DNA from: Pisaster brevispinus
Taxonomy: Eukaryota; Echinodermata; Asteroidea; Forcipulatida; Asteriidae
DNA: 64,000 nucleotides
Direction: 5' to 3'
Assembly (NCBI GenBank): GCA_023634235.1
Contig: JAMKCF010000018.1
Location: forward strand, 4,183,474 to 4,247,473
A program made the translations under genes and the position numbers. This document shows positions 1 to 12,993 of this stretch, one piece after another. Positions within the stretch are counted from its first letter, which is position 1; every line of letters starts with the position of its first letter. The notes beneath the pieces are model-generated. The model was not told the DNA's origin and did not search any database. It saw nothing but the letters and a program-made list of their open reading frames with translations.

Positions 1-540
1 AGCAGGGCGGCATACTTGCCGCCGGACATGTACGAGCATGAGATGGTCCTCTATCTATGGTATAAAGTTGCTAACTGTAGACACGGTCAAGTCTTAATGT
101 TTGTTGGACATAAATCTTGGTATTTTTTCGATAACTTTGGTGTTGATGTGATGATCATAACGAGAGCCAATGGTAAATTGAAACTAGCCTGGCTTAATTC
201 AAGAATAAACAAAGAATGCTTGCTTTAGAGGAGGTACAAAACTATGGAATGAGCTTCCAGCTACTGTTAAAAATTAGCCAAGCATAAACTCCCTTAGATC
301 AGACTTGTACTTTTTTTAATTCGACTATTAACCAACATGGATATAAATAATGTGAAACCCTCGATCACGTGCTCTTTTGTTCTCTTTTGTTTTCATTGTT
401 CGTTGTACTTTTTATTGTTTCTGTTTTCTAACATGGCTTATTGTTATGCAGTATCCATGCTTTCGTGGACTGACTGGACATCAATGGAAAACATATATTG
501 TGCTGAGCTGATTTTATCCAGTATAAATATAATTTGAATA
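1..540 (+). mobile_element. possible degraded LINE 3' end (reverse transcriptase C-terminal tail)
   Basis: Around 228-275 one frame reads GTKLWNELPATVKN before a stop. This resembles the C-terminal tail of non-LTR retrotransposon reverse transcriptases, where a W-x-x-L/I-P block is common. No intact reverse transcriptase domain is visible and upstream frames are broken. The call rests on one short motif, so it is weak. Confidence 0.35.
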
Positions 541-760
541 AATTTATGAGTAAATAAATAAAAAATAATTAATTTTTAATAAATAATTGAATCAATCGAT
601 CAATAAATAATAAAATAAATAATTTTATGAATGAATGAATAAATACGTAAATAACTAAATAGATACATACATACATAACTAAATACATAGCTAAATGAAT
701 AAATACACAAATAAATAAATAAACAAAATATAATAAAGAATAAATAAATGACAACATGCT
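540..760. repeat. AATA/AAATA low-complexity tract
   Basis: About 200 bases built mostly of aaataaataa-type and atacata-type words. Open frames through it are composition artefacts. Confidence 0.8.
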
Positions 761-3500
761 CCTGGCTGTAATTTTGTCACCTTCGAGAACGGTGTATGGA
801 AATTTACAGGGAAATAATAACTTGATATAGTTATAAATGAATATACGACTTAGACAAATGGAATTGCTCATCACAGATGTAACTGCATAAGTTTGACTTC
901 CATCGGAACATGTTTACTTGCTCTTTCTTTGCAAGCCGAGACGACGCTCATTGATCAACAATTCCAATAAAGAAACATTTCAATGCATCAATAAAAACGG
1001 TAATAACAAGAAGCCCGGGTCGATGAATTTAATGGTTTCAATATCCAAATTTAACCAAACATGAAAATGACATGATATTGAACTTCAGACAAACTTCAAC
1101 TTTAAAGATAATGTATGTAAATATGGTTATATTCTGATATTAAATTACGTACCAGACAGCGATTTGCATTGGTAATTTATGCATCCATATGGTAAAACAA
1201 ACATGTAGGTCAACCTGAAACGACCAACCAACCCCCCCCCCCCCCTCTCCAAACACTTCACAGTCAACCCGATCACTGGCAGTCACGCGTGATTGCTCAT
1301 GTATTATTATTACTAATGTGTATTCTGCAATTCAATTTGTTGTTCACGGTTGAATGAGCACCCGCAAGGAGATTTTAACGCGGATCATTGCACTCGATAA
1401 TTTCATTTTGCATATATTTACGATTAAGGAGTTTAACTTCCATTGAAAGGGGATTATGGATTGGGTTAGATTGACACCATTTCCCTGAACTCCATTTCGG
1501 TTTTCTGCAGCGCTGCCTAAAAAAAACGAAAGCAGCAGAATTTTACGTCAAATTTCTCCTTCGAACTTCTCACTATCAATTCCTGTGTTAATTCAGCCAC
1601 GAGTTGGAAAGATCATTTCTAATAAGAAAAACACTTTAAATTTTTAGGTATTTTCTTCTTTTCTTTTTGTTGAGTTCTGTTGGTGTTTGTGGGGCGCTTT
1701 GTTCTTTGCAAAGCGCCATATAAACGCTTAATAACAATTTATATTTCGACTTAGTCTGAAATTGTGAAATCTTAAACTAGAAATATTTTATCCCAATAAG
1801 AAAAAACGCAAACCATTGTTATATTTGATTTAGCTTTAACCCGTTACCGTGTTCGTCATGTCCCCTGTCTGCAATACCAATAATGCATACTGATTCCTCT
1901 AACACGAAAAAGGGGGTACAGACTATACCACCCATCAAGCCTCCGTGTGTTGAAAGTCATTAGGATGAGAGAAAACAAAAAGGCGGACGGGATATTGGTT
2001 TACATCCTCAAGGAAGTTAGCAGACATTGTCAAGACTATTTTATCGTAGTTTTAACATAAACCAATTTCATGAGTTACCGCTTCATTCTGAGCCATTGGA
2101 ATTTGATAAAGTTTATTGAGTCTGTTCAAACTCATACTTAGTATCAGACGACCCAAATAAGATCAACGAAACAACTGATTGACTTTTGACACAGCTCAAA
2201 CTGTTTTTACTACCAAACAGACACTGGTCAATGACCAGTTTAGCAAAATGAGATGGAACCTGAAAGAGAACAAATCAAGGGCAGCTTGCCACAAACAAGT
2301 TTTACTCGTCGTAGATTCCTTGGCAGCTTGCCACATACAAGAGGGGGCAGCTTGCCCAGCCTCTATGAAATACTACATAATAATGTGAAGAAGACAGATA
2401 ACTCACCATGTTACGAGCCATCTGATATCAAGGGAGGGGAGTTCCTGTCAGATTGTGTTCCGGTAAATAGCAGCACTAGCCGGCCCCTTGTGATCCGGTG
2501 AACTGTATGTAAAGACGCACTTTCCGCAATCTGTAGTCACTCCCGGAACTGCGTTGGATTATTCCTCAGGAGTAAATATCTCCAGCCGGTGAGCAACTTC
2601 TAACACAACAATAACTCCGCATCAAAGTCAGGTAAAGTAAACAGCCGTCATGACTTTAACGCCGAATCTCCAAGTGTCTATAGATTGTTCATCAAACAAC
2701 ACAAGTGAGCAGACGATCAGCACTCCCGCCAAATCATAGCCGCTATTTGATACATAAAGGTCCCGCCAATGGTTTGATGACCGGGCATATAGAACCGTCT
2801 GGAGCAAGACCTGTGAGACAGCTCGCCCGTCTGCTCTTTATAGCGACATCCACTCAGTGCGGGTATCAAGGCAGCCACTAACACTGTGGCGTACCTATCG
2901 CGTCGGTGACACAATCTCTCGGCTCAAAGCGTCTGACCTGCTAGTGACGAGTTTCATCAACGACTGCAATCCATGGGATAACAAATCGCTTTATTTCCCT
3001 CCGTTGGCATGGTAACGTAAAAGGCGCTTGCAATCGGCCATCAATCCAGGTACATTAGAGTGTTTTTGTTCATCACAGCCCTATGTCTTACACGGGAAAA
3101 TTGCATTATTCAAAAAGGTTGCATCACAGAAAACGAGATTTTTTTTTGTATTATTCTCACCGAGGTCGGGAGTTTGATTCCGAAACTTAGCAGCGATTAT
3201 TGTGTGGATTTGAAGATAGAAACAGGAAGCAGATGAGAGAAAAATATGGAAATAAAATGAACAAAAATTAAGCAACCATAGTTATGTTAATTATGAATCT
3301 TTTGTTGCTAGCACAAAAAAAAATCGGTTGATTTTTGGGGTGTTTGTTGTTTGTTTATTGTTTGTTTGTTTGTTTGGTTGTCTGTTTGTCTGTTGGTTGT
3401 TTGGTTGATTGATTGGTGTGTTATGGTTTCATTTATGAATAAACAACTATTATAATATATAGAACGATTGGTATTCTCCACAGCGGCAGCCATATTTGAT
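760..3500. other. non-coding spacer, no supported gene
   Basis: No exon with recognisable protein similarity or plausible splice sites was found. It holds a poly-C run near 1231, three nearby copies of a cagcttgcc motif (2281-2362), a moderately CpG-rich stretch about 2480-2960, and a TTTG-rich low-complexity tract about 3350-3415. The CpG-rich part could be a promoter for something outside the window, but nothing proves it. Confidence 0.5.
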
Positions 3501-3509
3501 TTTTTGTTT

Positions 3510-3625
3510 CGACATTGCGGCTACGGCTACGATTGTTGCTAAGGGTGTTGCTAAAGACGTCCCATACTTCCCAGCATGATGACGCGGAAATCCAGCCGTA
3601 GCCATAGCCGTAGCTAAACTTTGCC
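3510..3625. mobile_element. MITE-like inverted repeat, 'ggctacggctac' family
   Basis: The left arm (ggctacggctac near 3518) is repeated in reverse complement on the right (ccgtagccatagccgtagc near 3596), with an inner word ttgctaagggtgttgcta. Related pieces lie at 25.14-25.52 kb and in both sulfatase copies (50.90-51.02 and 60.61-60.73 kb). This is therefore a dispersed non-autonomous family. Confidence 0.6.
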
Positions 3626-3779
3626 GCTATAAATTCGTTCTAGATTGTGCCACGTGTGTTTAGGGAATAACAAATATCCGGTCGCTCAGAATGGATTTTT
3701 TCAATATTTTCAAATCAATACAAAATTTATTAACTTTTTCAAAGGCATTTACTTAATCACAAAAAAATCACACACTTAT

Positions 3780-4220
3780 GCCATCAGGCACTTTTCAAGT
3801 GTCCGTTTTATATTTTGCGTGTAATACGTGTTTTTTGAGAACACAATCATGTTTAAATCGCCCAAACTTTTGGATATAGACCCTTGTGACTAAATAAAAT
3901 AAATTCAAGCAAAATTTCCATTGAAATCAGCCCACATGTGTCTCTAAGCCATTTGTTTGAATGAAACCCTCGTGTTTGATGAGTCAGCAAAAACATCATA
4001 ATTTCTTACATTTCTTACATTTCTCAAGGGAATACCAGGAGAACTGGTCATTGGTGGATTTTTTTGGGTGTGAAATCAACCCCGATGGTAACAAGACAAT
4101 TGGCATGCTATTTGGCTAGGTGTAGTTGAGGAACCTTAATTTTTTTAAATACAAATAAAATAAAATGGCGGAGTAATTACTTTTTAATTAAAAACGGACA
4201 CCTAAAAAGTGCCTGATGGC
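3780..4220. mobile_element. 440-bp non-autonomous DNA transposon with terminal inverted repeats
   Basis: The first about 30 bases (starting gccatcaggcactttt) return as the reverse complement at 4191-4220 (ending agtgcctgatggc) with only a few mismatches. The interior is AT-rich with no transposase frame. This is typical MITE architecture. The family is not identified. Confidence 0.7.
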
Positions 4221-5440
4221 TTCATCTAGGGTTAAGTAGAAATGTGGAAAATTATTATAACTGTTGTAAATTAAGACAATTTATCTATGTGTATATACAT
4301 CCATGTGCGATAGCTGTTCAATGCCAGAAGGTTGACATTTCTAATTTATTCGTAAAATCTAAAAGACTCACAGAAAATAATCGTGAAAATTGGCAAAAAA
4401 TAAAGAAATCTCCAGGTTCAAGTTTTACTGTGTTTGGATATGTAGGAGACTTGGAATTATTTAAAGTTAAAGGCTATGTGTGTCATTATACTTCTTTTAA
4501 GTTGTATCACTACAAAACGTAAACAAAGCGCCCTCTAGTGACGACCATACCTTGTAATAACCCATTCCAGAATATTAATTTTACATTAAAATTTATTAAT
4601 CTTACAAAAAATATTAATCAAAAAAAATTAGAAGATCCCCTGAATTTAAACTATTGTTGAAATCCATCTTGTAACCCCTGAAAGTGAAGGAATTTATGAA
4701 AGCTGGACTTCATTTTTCATCGATAAATAATAATACACAAAATCAAGTTGCAAATATAAATGAACAATTGTTGGTGGATTCTTTTTCTCGAATCAGTCTC
4801 TCTTTTTTAGTTTCCGCTGTAACCTACATTTTTAAAGGACCTATCTAGGATGATACACGTTTCTCAAATTAGACTTCTATAAGTTCAGAATGTTGAAGTG
4901 TTGCAGTTGTATAGATCTTTAAAGACCTACTTTGTATTAAAACACACCATTGTCCTAAAAAAGAAAGAAGAGAGATTTGAAAAACACACGACAAAATTAT
5001 GAGCTACTCCCCACCTTTCAGATTTGAAACATGACGTCATTGGATTTCAACCACTAGTGGATCTTTACATTCCACGGAGGATTTTGTTTGTTTGTCAGTC
5101 AACGGGTCAAATTCAAGGTTTTTTTTTTTTTTTTTTTTTTTAAGAATATTATCGAAAGTCATGTATGAACCAAGAACGTCCTCGCACAAAAATGTAAAGA
5201 CACATTTTTCTCAGAATGATGTCATAGGATGTTTGGGATGTTGACAAACTTTGCACTTGAAAGGTATTAAGTACAATGGCAATTTACACCATTTTAACGT
5301 GAGGTTAGAGACTTGTAATATTTCGCCACTGACATGAGGACTCCATCTTTTGCAAAATGAGTACATCACACACAAAAATGAAATTGACATTTCCCTTCCT
5401 CTGTAAATTAATAATATGTCAGCATCTGCTGACAGCGTCC
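4220..5440. other. spacer downstream of WSCD gene A
   Basis: AT-rich DNA with a poly-T run at 5121-5142. A 92-codon open frame at 4244-4522 has no recognisable domain and no splice context, so I do not call it. The region may include the 3' UTR of the minus-strand gene ending at 5444. A ttaataaatttt-type sequence near 4590 could carry an AATAAA poly(A) signal on the minus strand, but it is not decisive. Confidence 0.4.
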
Positions 5441-5443
5441 ATC

Positions 5444-8400
5444 TTAGAATATCTTCACTGAATAGTCCATCGGGAAAGGCGTCAATTTATATTTAATAAG
5501 AGTTGCATTCACTTCCTTAATATTATCATCGACCATTCTTCGGACATCGTCTGGGAATGGATCTTTAGTTAGATACACGCGGGTCTTACGGCCATGGTTA
5601 CCAAGCGCGATACCAGTCGCTTTAGAAGACGGGTGCTCCTGTACGGCGCACAGTACCCGTTGCTTATCCACAGGGACGTTCAGGAACTGTATAATTTTTG
5701 TGAGTTCTTCGTTGGTGTTCTGCTGTAGGTTCTCATAATGAGCCACATAGATGCGCTTAGAGTGTGTGATCCATTGTAACGCCATTGTCTTCCACCCTCT
5801 AGTCTGCTCACTGGCGAATTTCTTCCATTCTGGTATAACAAGACAAGACAATAATGAGTGAGAGAGACTGGGAACCACAAACTGTCTTGACTTAATTAAC
5901 TTTTTAAAAAAATCTTTTAAAATGACAAAAAAGATTCGTGGTATTTGGCCTTAGTTCTACAAAAGTAATGTTTGTTCTAAAATATTCTGGACATTTATTA
6001 AAATGTACATTTTGATGTAACTCAGCCCCAGGCTCACTTGTCCATTGCATTTTCCTGTTAAACTTGATATTGTAAATGAGATTTACCAGGAGACTGGAAT
6101 TTCTTGATCATTTCATCCGGGGACACCTCTTTTTCAATCATGAGACGCCTGAAAATCTCGGCAACGATGGCACTATATGGGTTCCTCATCAGTAGAACAG
6201 CGCCCTCAAATTCTTTAACATGGCTAGTGTCACTCTGGTGAGATTTGACGCATATTGTCTGCTTTGTTTTGTAGTCAATGTTCCCACCGAGGAACACTGT
6301 AAGGGTAAAGACAAGTACATGATTGGTAAACTAGCATAAAACAAATAAATTAATTAGATTCAATCTTAAAGCTCAATCTACCTCATGCACTGACGTCATC
6401 CAGCTGCCATCTTAGAGGTAAATCGATGATGAAACAATGATCATGATAACGCTCAGATTATTTTGTACACGCGGCGCACAGGACTCATCTTCGTTTTTAG
6501 GGGTGATCGATCTCGCCGCGCCATTTTTTCCCAGCATGCCTTGCTCGATCATTAGCGACGAGAGGTATCGATACGGCACGCTGCCCATGGTAGCGAGGCT
6601 GCACAGGACTGGCCGTTGAACAACATCCTTTCGACCTCTAGGAGAGGGCGCCATACCCAACTGACTTCATGCACATAAGCTCAATAGAGTTCATACCAGT
6701 CGCAGTCCTCTTTTAAAATGAAAAAAGGAAAATTTTAAAAAGATGAATGTACCTTTCTTCGAGATCTGCATTGTCCTTTCGTTCATCCAGTAGAGACTAC
6801 CGGTCGAGATTCCAGTGCCTCTCTCTATGAGCTGACGGGTCCATGTATTCCCTGATCGAGGGTAGCTTGCCAAGGCGATCAACGGTAGACTGTTCTTATC
6901 TTTCAGCTCTACCTTTGAACATCGAAGATCTATAATCAACAAATCAGGTTGAGTAGATATTAACGAAAATGAGTATACCTTTAATCTGGCTGTTGACTCC
7001 AGTCTGACGTTTAATATGCAATAAAACCAACCCATGTGAAAATTTCATTTCTAAAGGTGGTTGCGTTTTTGAGGTATCGACAAAATATTGTTTTTAATCA
7101 TATGTTCGGTACAATAAAGCTTACCTGTGAAATTTCATTTCTAAAGCTGATAGCGTTTTTGAGATCTCGGTGAAAAACTGAAGCAGTTATGTCCACGCAG
7201 GAAGAATAATCCGTAATTGGAATACATGTACATGTACAGGTACACAATCTGAGAAATGTTCTGCATGAAACGTTTCTCAGATTGAACTTGTTTTGAATCC
7301 CTGTAAAACACATTCCTTGGAATGGAATAATTTCTCAAAAATGTTCTACCTCATCAACAACTGCAGTGCTCATTTAGCAAGTAATGTTTTATGGTAAATA
7401 CATTTTGGGGTAATTTACCAAAGATATACCCTCCCTTTAAGTTTTTATACGCAGGTTCTGTTCCTATTTACCGGATTATTGTTTTGTGAAATTGTACCAA
7501 TTGTTTCAGTTAGTTTGAAAAACTAATAAAGGTACTATTCTAAAGCTCGTGCTGTTCTATTGTCTCTTTAAAGAAAGACGGTGTGGACGGGGGTGTGGGT
7601 TCGGGACTGGGTTGGGGTTTTGGTGGGGAATCGGTTAATGTGGGTATAAGGAGTGGGTAGGAGAATGTATTGGGGATCGGAGTGGGTGGGGTGTGGGTGA
7701 GGGAGTGGGTTGGGATGTGGGTGGGGGTGGGTGGGGAAAAGGAAAACAAGAAACCACACCCACCTGGTACCGATGTCCGGTATAAAGACATAAACTCCGT
7801 ACCTCCACAATGGTACTTTGGGTCACCTGAGCATGGTTTATCGCAGAGGGCGCTCTCCATGTAGTTTAGTAGAGCCGATTCGGCTTTGACGTCACTACAG
7901 AAACACTGACTTCCCCGACTGAGGGCGGCATAGGTGAGATGCTGTAAAAGATACAATCCGTGGTTACTCGTTTGAGCATTATTCACAGCAATGTTTGGTA
8001 CCCCGTATGCTTCCAGTATTATACTACACACACAAATAATGAGGGGCCATACTATTCCTTTCAGACTCACTTTCGCCAGAACGCAGAAATATGGAAGAAA
8101 AAGGTTACCAGCCAAACTACCATAATGTCATGTGTAAAACATCTACTTGGTCCCACTCAGTGTTCTATCAATCACGGGGTCCATTTTTCAATCGTTTTTG
8201 TTTTTACTTACAAGCGAGATGCACTTTTCTAGGCACAGTCCAATAGTCATATCCGGCGACTCGTTCACCAATCCTCCCGTCACAATATCACGTGCTGTGA
8301 GGACGTCTTTAGGTCTTGGAACGCATGCGCGGTAGATTCCTGGGCTATCGATGTTGGTCCATGTCATCCATGTTTTGTTAAGAGCTGCTAGAGAATGAGG

Positions 8401-9849
8401 ATATAATAGACAAGATATAGATGTGTGTATTTGGGATACCGCGGTGAAAAGGAAATGGACATTTGTAATCTTATCGTATTTATGTATAAAACAGCAAATA
8501 TGACCAAAGTGAACTCATGTGAACTCAAATGTTTTACATAAAACTGAGGATTTGGTCCGAATGTCAATCTCTTTCATTGGTTGAAAATTACAGACCCAAA
8601 TAACATGTTATTGAAAAAGCTTCTTTCTAAGTGGTTGGAAATGGATGTTCGACCCAAATCCTAAGTTTTTTGGGAAAAAAAAATTGAGTTCACATGAGTT
8701 CACTTTGGTAATATTTGCTGTTTATAACAATAGCTAAATACGGCTGGATGTTAAAGGGATGGTATATCTTTGGTAATTACTCCAAAAATGATTGACCATA
8801 AATACTCACTTGGGTTAAAAGCACTGGAGAGCTGTTGATAATTATAAAACATTGTTGGAAGTGTTATACTTAGAAGTAATGTAGTTTTAGAAAGAGTTAA
8901 TTTTTCCACCCCGAAATTTGAAGCCTCTCTCTCTGGCATCTGAAAGCACAAAATTCTAAGTAACAAGGGTGGTTTTTCTTTTGTAATTTTCTTGCAACTT
9001 CGATGACCAATTGAGCCCAAATTTTCACATCTTTGTTTTTATGCATAATGTTGGGATACACCAAGTGAGGATACTGGTCTTTGGCAAATACCAAACGTAT
9101 ACCCTGCCTTTAAGTTTTGCAAGCAGCGAAGTGTAAGGTTATTGCAAGTGTGTGGCATATCTTGTCTGGAAGTGTTCACTCTTTACTTGTAAATAAAGAT
9201 GATTTTCCTCACATTGAAAAATTGAAAAAAAGGAGTGGCACAATTCAAAAGTTTACTCTTATTTTTCATGGAATTTTCATTATGGGTGAAAACTCTTTAA
9301 ATTTGATTAACCAATAGATTAATAAAATAAATACCAGATCTTGTGACCATGTGCATGGGGCGGGAAGGCAGGGAGAAGGAGAGGCAAGGGGTGGGGAGAA
9401 AGGGGGCGGAGGCATGAGGCAGCCCCAACCCTCAAATCCCTTTGTTGCCTTCCCTCCTCTTCCTCTCCCTAACCATTAAATCAGATCGGGGGAAAAAGTC
9501 ACAAATGAAAGCTTCAAAGTGAAAATGTATAGTTTTATCGTGTTTTTTTCGGGAGGTGTGTATGATGAGTGTGTGTGTGGGTGTGGGGGAGGAGGGGGAA
9601 CTCACCAGAAATAAACTTCTCCTCGGTGTCAGGATGCGATGCTGGATGCTGAGGAGTCTGTTTACCAGATGGTCCATAGTTTGGTACCTGATCATGTTGT
9701 CCGTGCTTTACTTCTCGTTCAGACGCTACACCTCGATTCCAACTTTGCCCGATGTGATAGCCCGCTAGTATCAATACTGTTAATACTAATAGTCTGGCTG
9801 CCCAGTGTATAATCATCCACGGTGTTCGACACGTACGACACATGACCAT
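5444..9849 (-). CDS. WSC-domain sulfotransferase, gene A (WSCD / sialate O-sulfotransferase-like)
   Basis: Six coding exons, in transcription order: 9849-9606, 8384-8212, 7941-7764, 6929-6753, 6296-6087, 5829-5444. All introns are GT..AG, frame is kept, and the product is 455 residues. Residues about 15-32 form a single hydrophobic anchor after a short Arg-containing N-terminus (type II Golgi topology). Exons 2-3 encode one WSC domain (about 98-190) with eight Cys, including QCFC and HCGG. Exons 4-6 encode the sulfotransferase: SYPRSGNTW at about 220-228 is the PAPS 5'-phosphosulfate loop, and RNPYS at about 295-299 fits the 3'-phosphate site. By family, it transfers sulfate from PAPS to a glycan; WSCD1-type enzymes are described as sialate O-sulfotransferases. 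Vertebrate WSCD proteins are longer (about 570 residues) and have two WSC domains; this has one. A second Met at codon 3 could also be the start. Substrate is inferred from family only. Confidence 0.87.
6470..6625. repeat. dispersed repeat, second copy inverted at 10.74-10.84 kb
   Basis: Segment 6515-6605 (containing gaggtatcgatacggc and cccatggtagcgaggct) returns as the reverse complement at about 10738-10835, including gccgtatcgatacctc. It lies in the intron between exons 4 and 5 of gene A. It looks like an old dispersed element of unknown class. Confidence 0.6.
7100..7450. mobile_element. MITE fragment, related to 10.32-10.60 kb
   Basis: Shares gaaacgtttctcagattga, ttttgaatcc and a right end of the type caaagatataccct with the segment at 10.39-10.59 kb. 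The right ends also resemble that of the 8751-9113 element (accaaacgtataccctgcc). Several related members thus sit in and around gene A. Confidence 0.55.
7590..7740. repeat. G-rich minisatellite in intron 3 of WSCD gene A
   Basis: The plus strand is built of gggtgtgggt / gagtgggt words, beginning about 25 bases inside the intron after the donor at 7763. The transcribed RNA would be C-rich, while the other DNA strand could form G-quadruplexes. Frames here giving His/Pro/Thr-rich peptides are artefacts. Confidence 0.7.
8484..8727. mobile_element. inverted-repeat MITE in intron 1 of WSCD gene A
   Basis: The left arm (cagcaaatatgaccaaagtg then aactcatgtgaactcaa) reappears inverted on the right (ttgagttcacatgagttcac then tttggtaatatttgctg). 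No coding capacity. Confidence 0.75.
8751..9113. mobile_element. 363-bp MITE with TTAAAG.. ends
   Basis: The left end ttaaagggatggtatatctt pairs with the right end accaaacgtataccctgcc followed by tttaa. Internal words (tgagcccaaattttcaca, gttgggatacaccaagtgag) recur in inverted or diverged form near 44.28-44.48 and 54.93-55.14 kb upstream of both sulfatase 3' ends. Confidence 0.7.
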
Positions 9850-10690
9850 GGTGTAGCAACCTCAGAACCATGGAGGAAGATGCTCAGAAAATAACCTGCA
9901 CCTGTTTGTTTAATCGATCAATCAGATCCTACCTAAAGAACCCTATACGATCTTTAAACAGAGATTATAATATGGAACCCTCGGCAGTTGTATAGGAACG
10001 GGTTTACACGGATCATGACTGCTGGCTTAAAATGGTGCTCACAATGTATACACAATAGGCGAAACCTTCTCAGGGGACTGGCTGAACCGTACCCACAATA
10101 GTGTTCGTATCCTTCGCATGATGAAAGAGTTCAATCTATGGGGGTATCGAAGCGTAACATTTGCAACAATACATGGAGCTGACAAACATGCAGAACTGCA
10201 ACGTGGCATGGGGGAAATTATGCTAACACAAACAGGGGATGATTTCTCGGCCATCAAGAATAATAAATTTGTTACCGATTTGTTATCTGCAGGAATTTCT
10301 GCTATGAGAAATATTGACCGGGTTTAGTTATAGTGGTATGATCTGCCAAAGTACATAACATACTACTGGGTTTCCCATGGAACACAGAAACGCTTACTTG
10401 CATCCATGAAACGTTTCTCAGATTGAAATTGTTTTGAATCCTTATATTATCTAAAACCACAAGCCTTTGAGTGGAATAGTTTCTCAAAAAGTTAAATCAC
10501 ACCAACGGATGCAGTGCTTCTTATCAAGTACATTGTTATGGTAATTATTTTTTGGAGTAAAAACCAAAGGTATACCCTGCCAAGCTTTAATCATTTATGT
10601 ATGCAGTTTCTGTTACTTTTTACCGAACAAAAAGCATCATGGAATTGCAACCCACCCTCTCCAGGACAGCAGCAACCCTTTTAGGAGACT
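9850..10690. other. 5' flank of WSCD gene A
   Basis: Promoter and 5' UTR are expected here but no TATA box or initiator can be assigned. A plus-strand open frame at 10118-10327 (69 codons) has no recognisable domain and is not called. A MITE fragment occupies about 10.32-10.60 kb and shares gaaacgtttctcagattga with 7.1-7.45 kb. Confidence 0.4.
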
Positions 10691-10861
10691 ACACCAATGC
10701 AAGATGCAAGGGGGCAAGATGCAAGACGCAAGATGCCAGCCTCGCTACCATGGGCAGCGCGCCGTATCGATACCTCTTGTCGCTAACAATCGAGCAAGGC
10801 ATTCTGGGAAAGAAAAAAAACATGGCGTGGCTAGATTGTACACCACTGGGAACGAGGTTGG

Positions 10862-11152
10862 CAAGGTGCAAGATGCAAGATGCAATATTCAAGACGCAAG
10901 ATTCAAGACGCAAGATGCAAGTTGCAAGACGCAAGATGGAAGATGCAAAACGCAAGATGAAAGACGCAAGACGAAAGACGCAATACGCATTACGCAAGAT
11001 GCAAGATGCAAAATGCAAGATGCAAGATGCAAGACTCAAAGAAGCAAGACTCAAGATGCAAGACGCAAGACGCAAGATGCAAGATGCAAGACGCAAGACG
11101 CAAGATGCAAGACGCAAGATGCAAGTTGCAAGATGAAAGTCGCAAGACGCAA
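10862..11152. repeat. minisatellite of 7-bp 'caagatg / caagacg' units
   Basis: Roughly 290 bases of degenerate 7-mers (caagatg, caagacg, aaagacg), with a few extra units from about 10702. Every frame yields a repetitive Lys/Gln/Asp/Ala/Arg or Leu/Ala/Ser/Cys peptide. These are composition artefacts, not genes. Confidence 0.9.
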
Positions 11153-11159
11153 TGAGTGT

Positions 11160-12990
11160 TATTATGGGCTTGATAGGCACATTGTCTATAATACGACCAG
11201 ACAGGGGATTTGGTTTTAAGTCTAGATAGAACATACTAAATTATCATCCAAAAAACAAGATTTTGACGAATTGAAGAAACTGAAACGTTCATGGTTGATA
11301 TAAAAGTTCACTGGATGTTTCCAGCAATCGAAAAAATATGTATTTAAATTATTAAGTTATAATTAAGTTATTTTTCTCCAATAATATTCGAATGAGAACC
11401 AATGCAGATTATATTGCTTTACCCGCAATACTGATCACCCTGTCACTCACAAAAATAGTTGTAAAAATTAAACTAAATAAACTCAATTACTATTTCAACC
11501 GATTTATTCCTCAGTGTTCAGTTATACAAAATATTGTTAGTTTATAAATCGTACAATAGAACAGAAATAAACGTACACTCCAGAAATGAATATCGAAGGA
11601 AATCGGACACGAAAAGACTGAAAGACAAGCTGATTTATAGTGTAAAAAACTTAACCAAAAAAATAATAATAATATAGGCAGTTTGCTTATGACGTCACAA
11701 GCTCGAATGGCGCCCTCTTTGATGTTGCTTTTACAAAGTTTATAAAAGCTGTGCCGGCCTACAACTAAAATAGCACCCTGATTTAAAATAATACTTTCAC
11801 GCCTGGTTAGGCAGGGGAACTTCTAAAAAAATTAATAATAACAGAAAACAGAATATCTTCTTGTTTCTTTGTTTCTCTCTCCCTCTCCATCTTCATTTTG
11901 GTTAACTTAATTGCCGTTTACAACAGGAAGAAAACCTAAAGTTATATCTAATGAAAATATTAACAAGTTCGTATAAAATAATATTGTTTATTTCTTCCTT
12001 TGTTGTGAATTGAAACATTCAACAATGAACAACAAATGAAAATAAATAAATAAGGTTTATGATTGTTTATGCGTCATCACATAACTCCAACGACTATTCA
12101 ACTGTCAGTTATTGACGATCGTTTGACGTTCAAGTCTGTAACGCCAAAGTCTCTGAGCTCACTATCCGCGGCTGCAGTCCAAGACAGGCACTAATAAACA
12201 CAATCATACCTACAAGTAAACGGGTCATAAGCTCTTAACCAAAAATAACTACGCCTGAAAATGCTGTCCATGTTACATAGAGAAACTATTGCAAAGTTGT
12301 ATTGTAGGTAGTGTTTAATGACATTTCCTGAATGGGTGACTTTTACCAGGTAAATCCACCGTTCCCGTCAACGTGCGCATGCTCACGAACTACGAAACCA
12401 ATAGACATTTTACCTGGTAAGTCTGCTGCCACCTTGCGTTCCAAAGTCTCCAATTGGGGAAAAATCTAAAATTCAATAAAGATTTTGACTTGATTAAGTG
12501 TTGCCGGCATATGCCAAACCCAAGCATGCATGTTGTAGATCCATTTACTTAATTTATAAACAGCTTCATAGTCCATGAATCTTGTCAGACACCTTGGAGC
12601 AAGCCGTGGGCGGGGCAGGAGATTCTGTACCCTTGGAGAATCCTTCCCCCATGCCTGTACCGAATCGCTTGGATCGTCTTGGAAATTGTGTCCCCTGAGA
12701 TAGATTCTCTAAAAGGAACAACACAACATGTTCGGGGACACGTATTGTTTTTTTGACATCGACCGGGGACAACTTTTGACTCGTATCCGTGGTTACTGGA
12801 TAGAGGGGGGGGGGGGGGCTGTGGCTTCTTAAAAGAGATGTGGCTGTGGCTTCCGAAGCTGTAGGTTTGGCGATTTAAGAAGCTTCTTTCCACACCAAGC
12901 CTTGATGTGGGCTTTTTTTAATGAAGGAGGTGGGGAGATATGACTCTAAGACTAAGAGTATGCAGTTCCCTTGAACTGTGTTACTATTGG
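11160..12990. other. spacer between the two WSCD genes
   Basis: AT-rich with no supported exon. A small inverted repeat lies at about 12350-12421 (ttttaccaggtaaa against ttttacctggtaa). A poly-G run lies near 12806. Confidence 0.5.
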
Positions 12991-12993
12991 TCA

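Noticed and set aside
4244..4522. 92-codon plus-strand frame
   Set aside because: AT-rich, adjacent to a MITE, no known domain, no promoter or splice evidence.
10118..10327. 69-codon plus-strand frame upstream of WSCD gene A
   Set aside because: No recognisable domain, no splice context, and surrounded by repeats; could be a transposon scrap but cannot be shown.
10597..11234. Overlapping long open frames on both strands with Lys/Gln/Asp/Ala/Arg or Leu/Ala/Ser/Cys repeats
   Set aside because: They are translations of the 7-base minisatellite; 7 is not a multiple of 3, so every frame cycles through the same words without stops.
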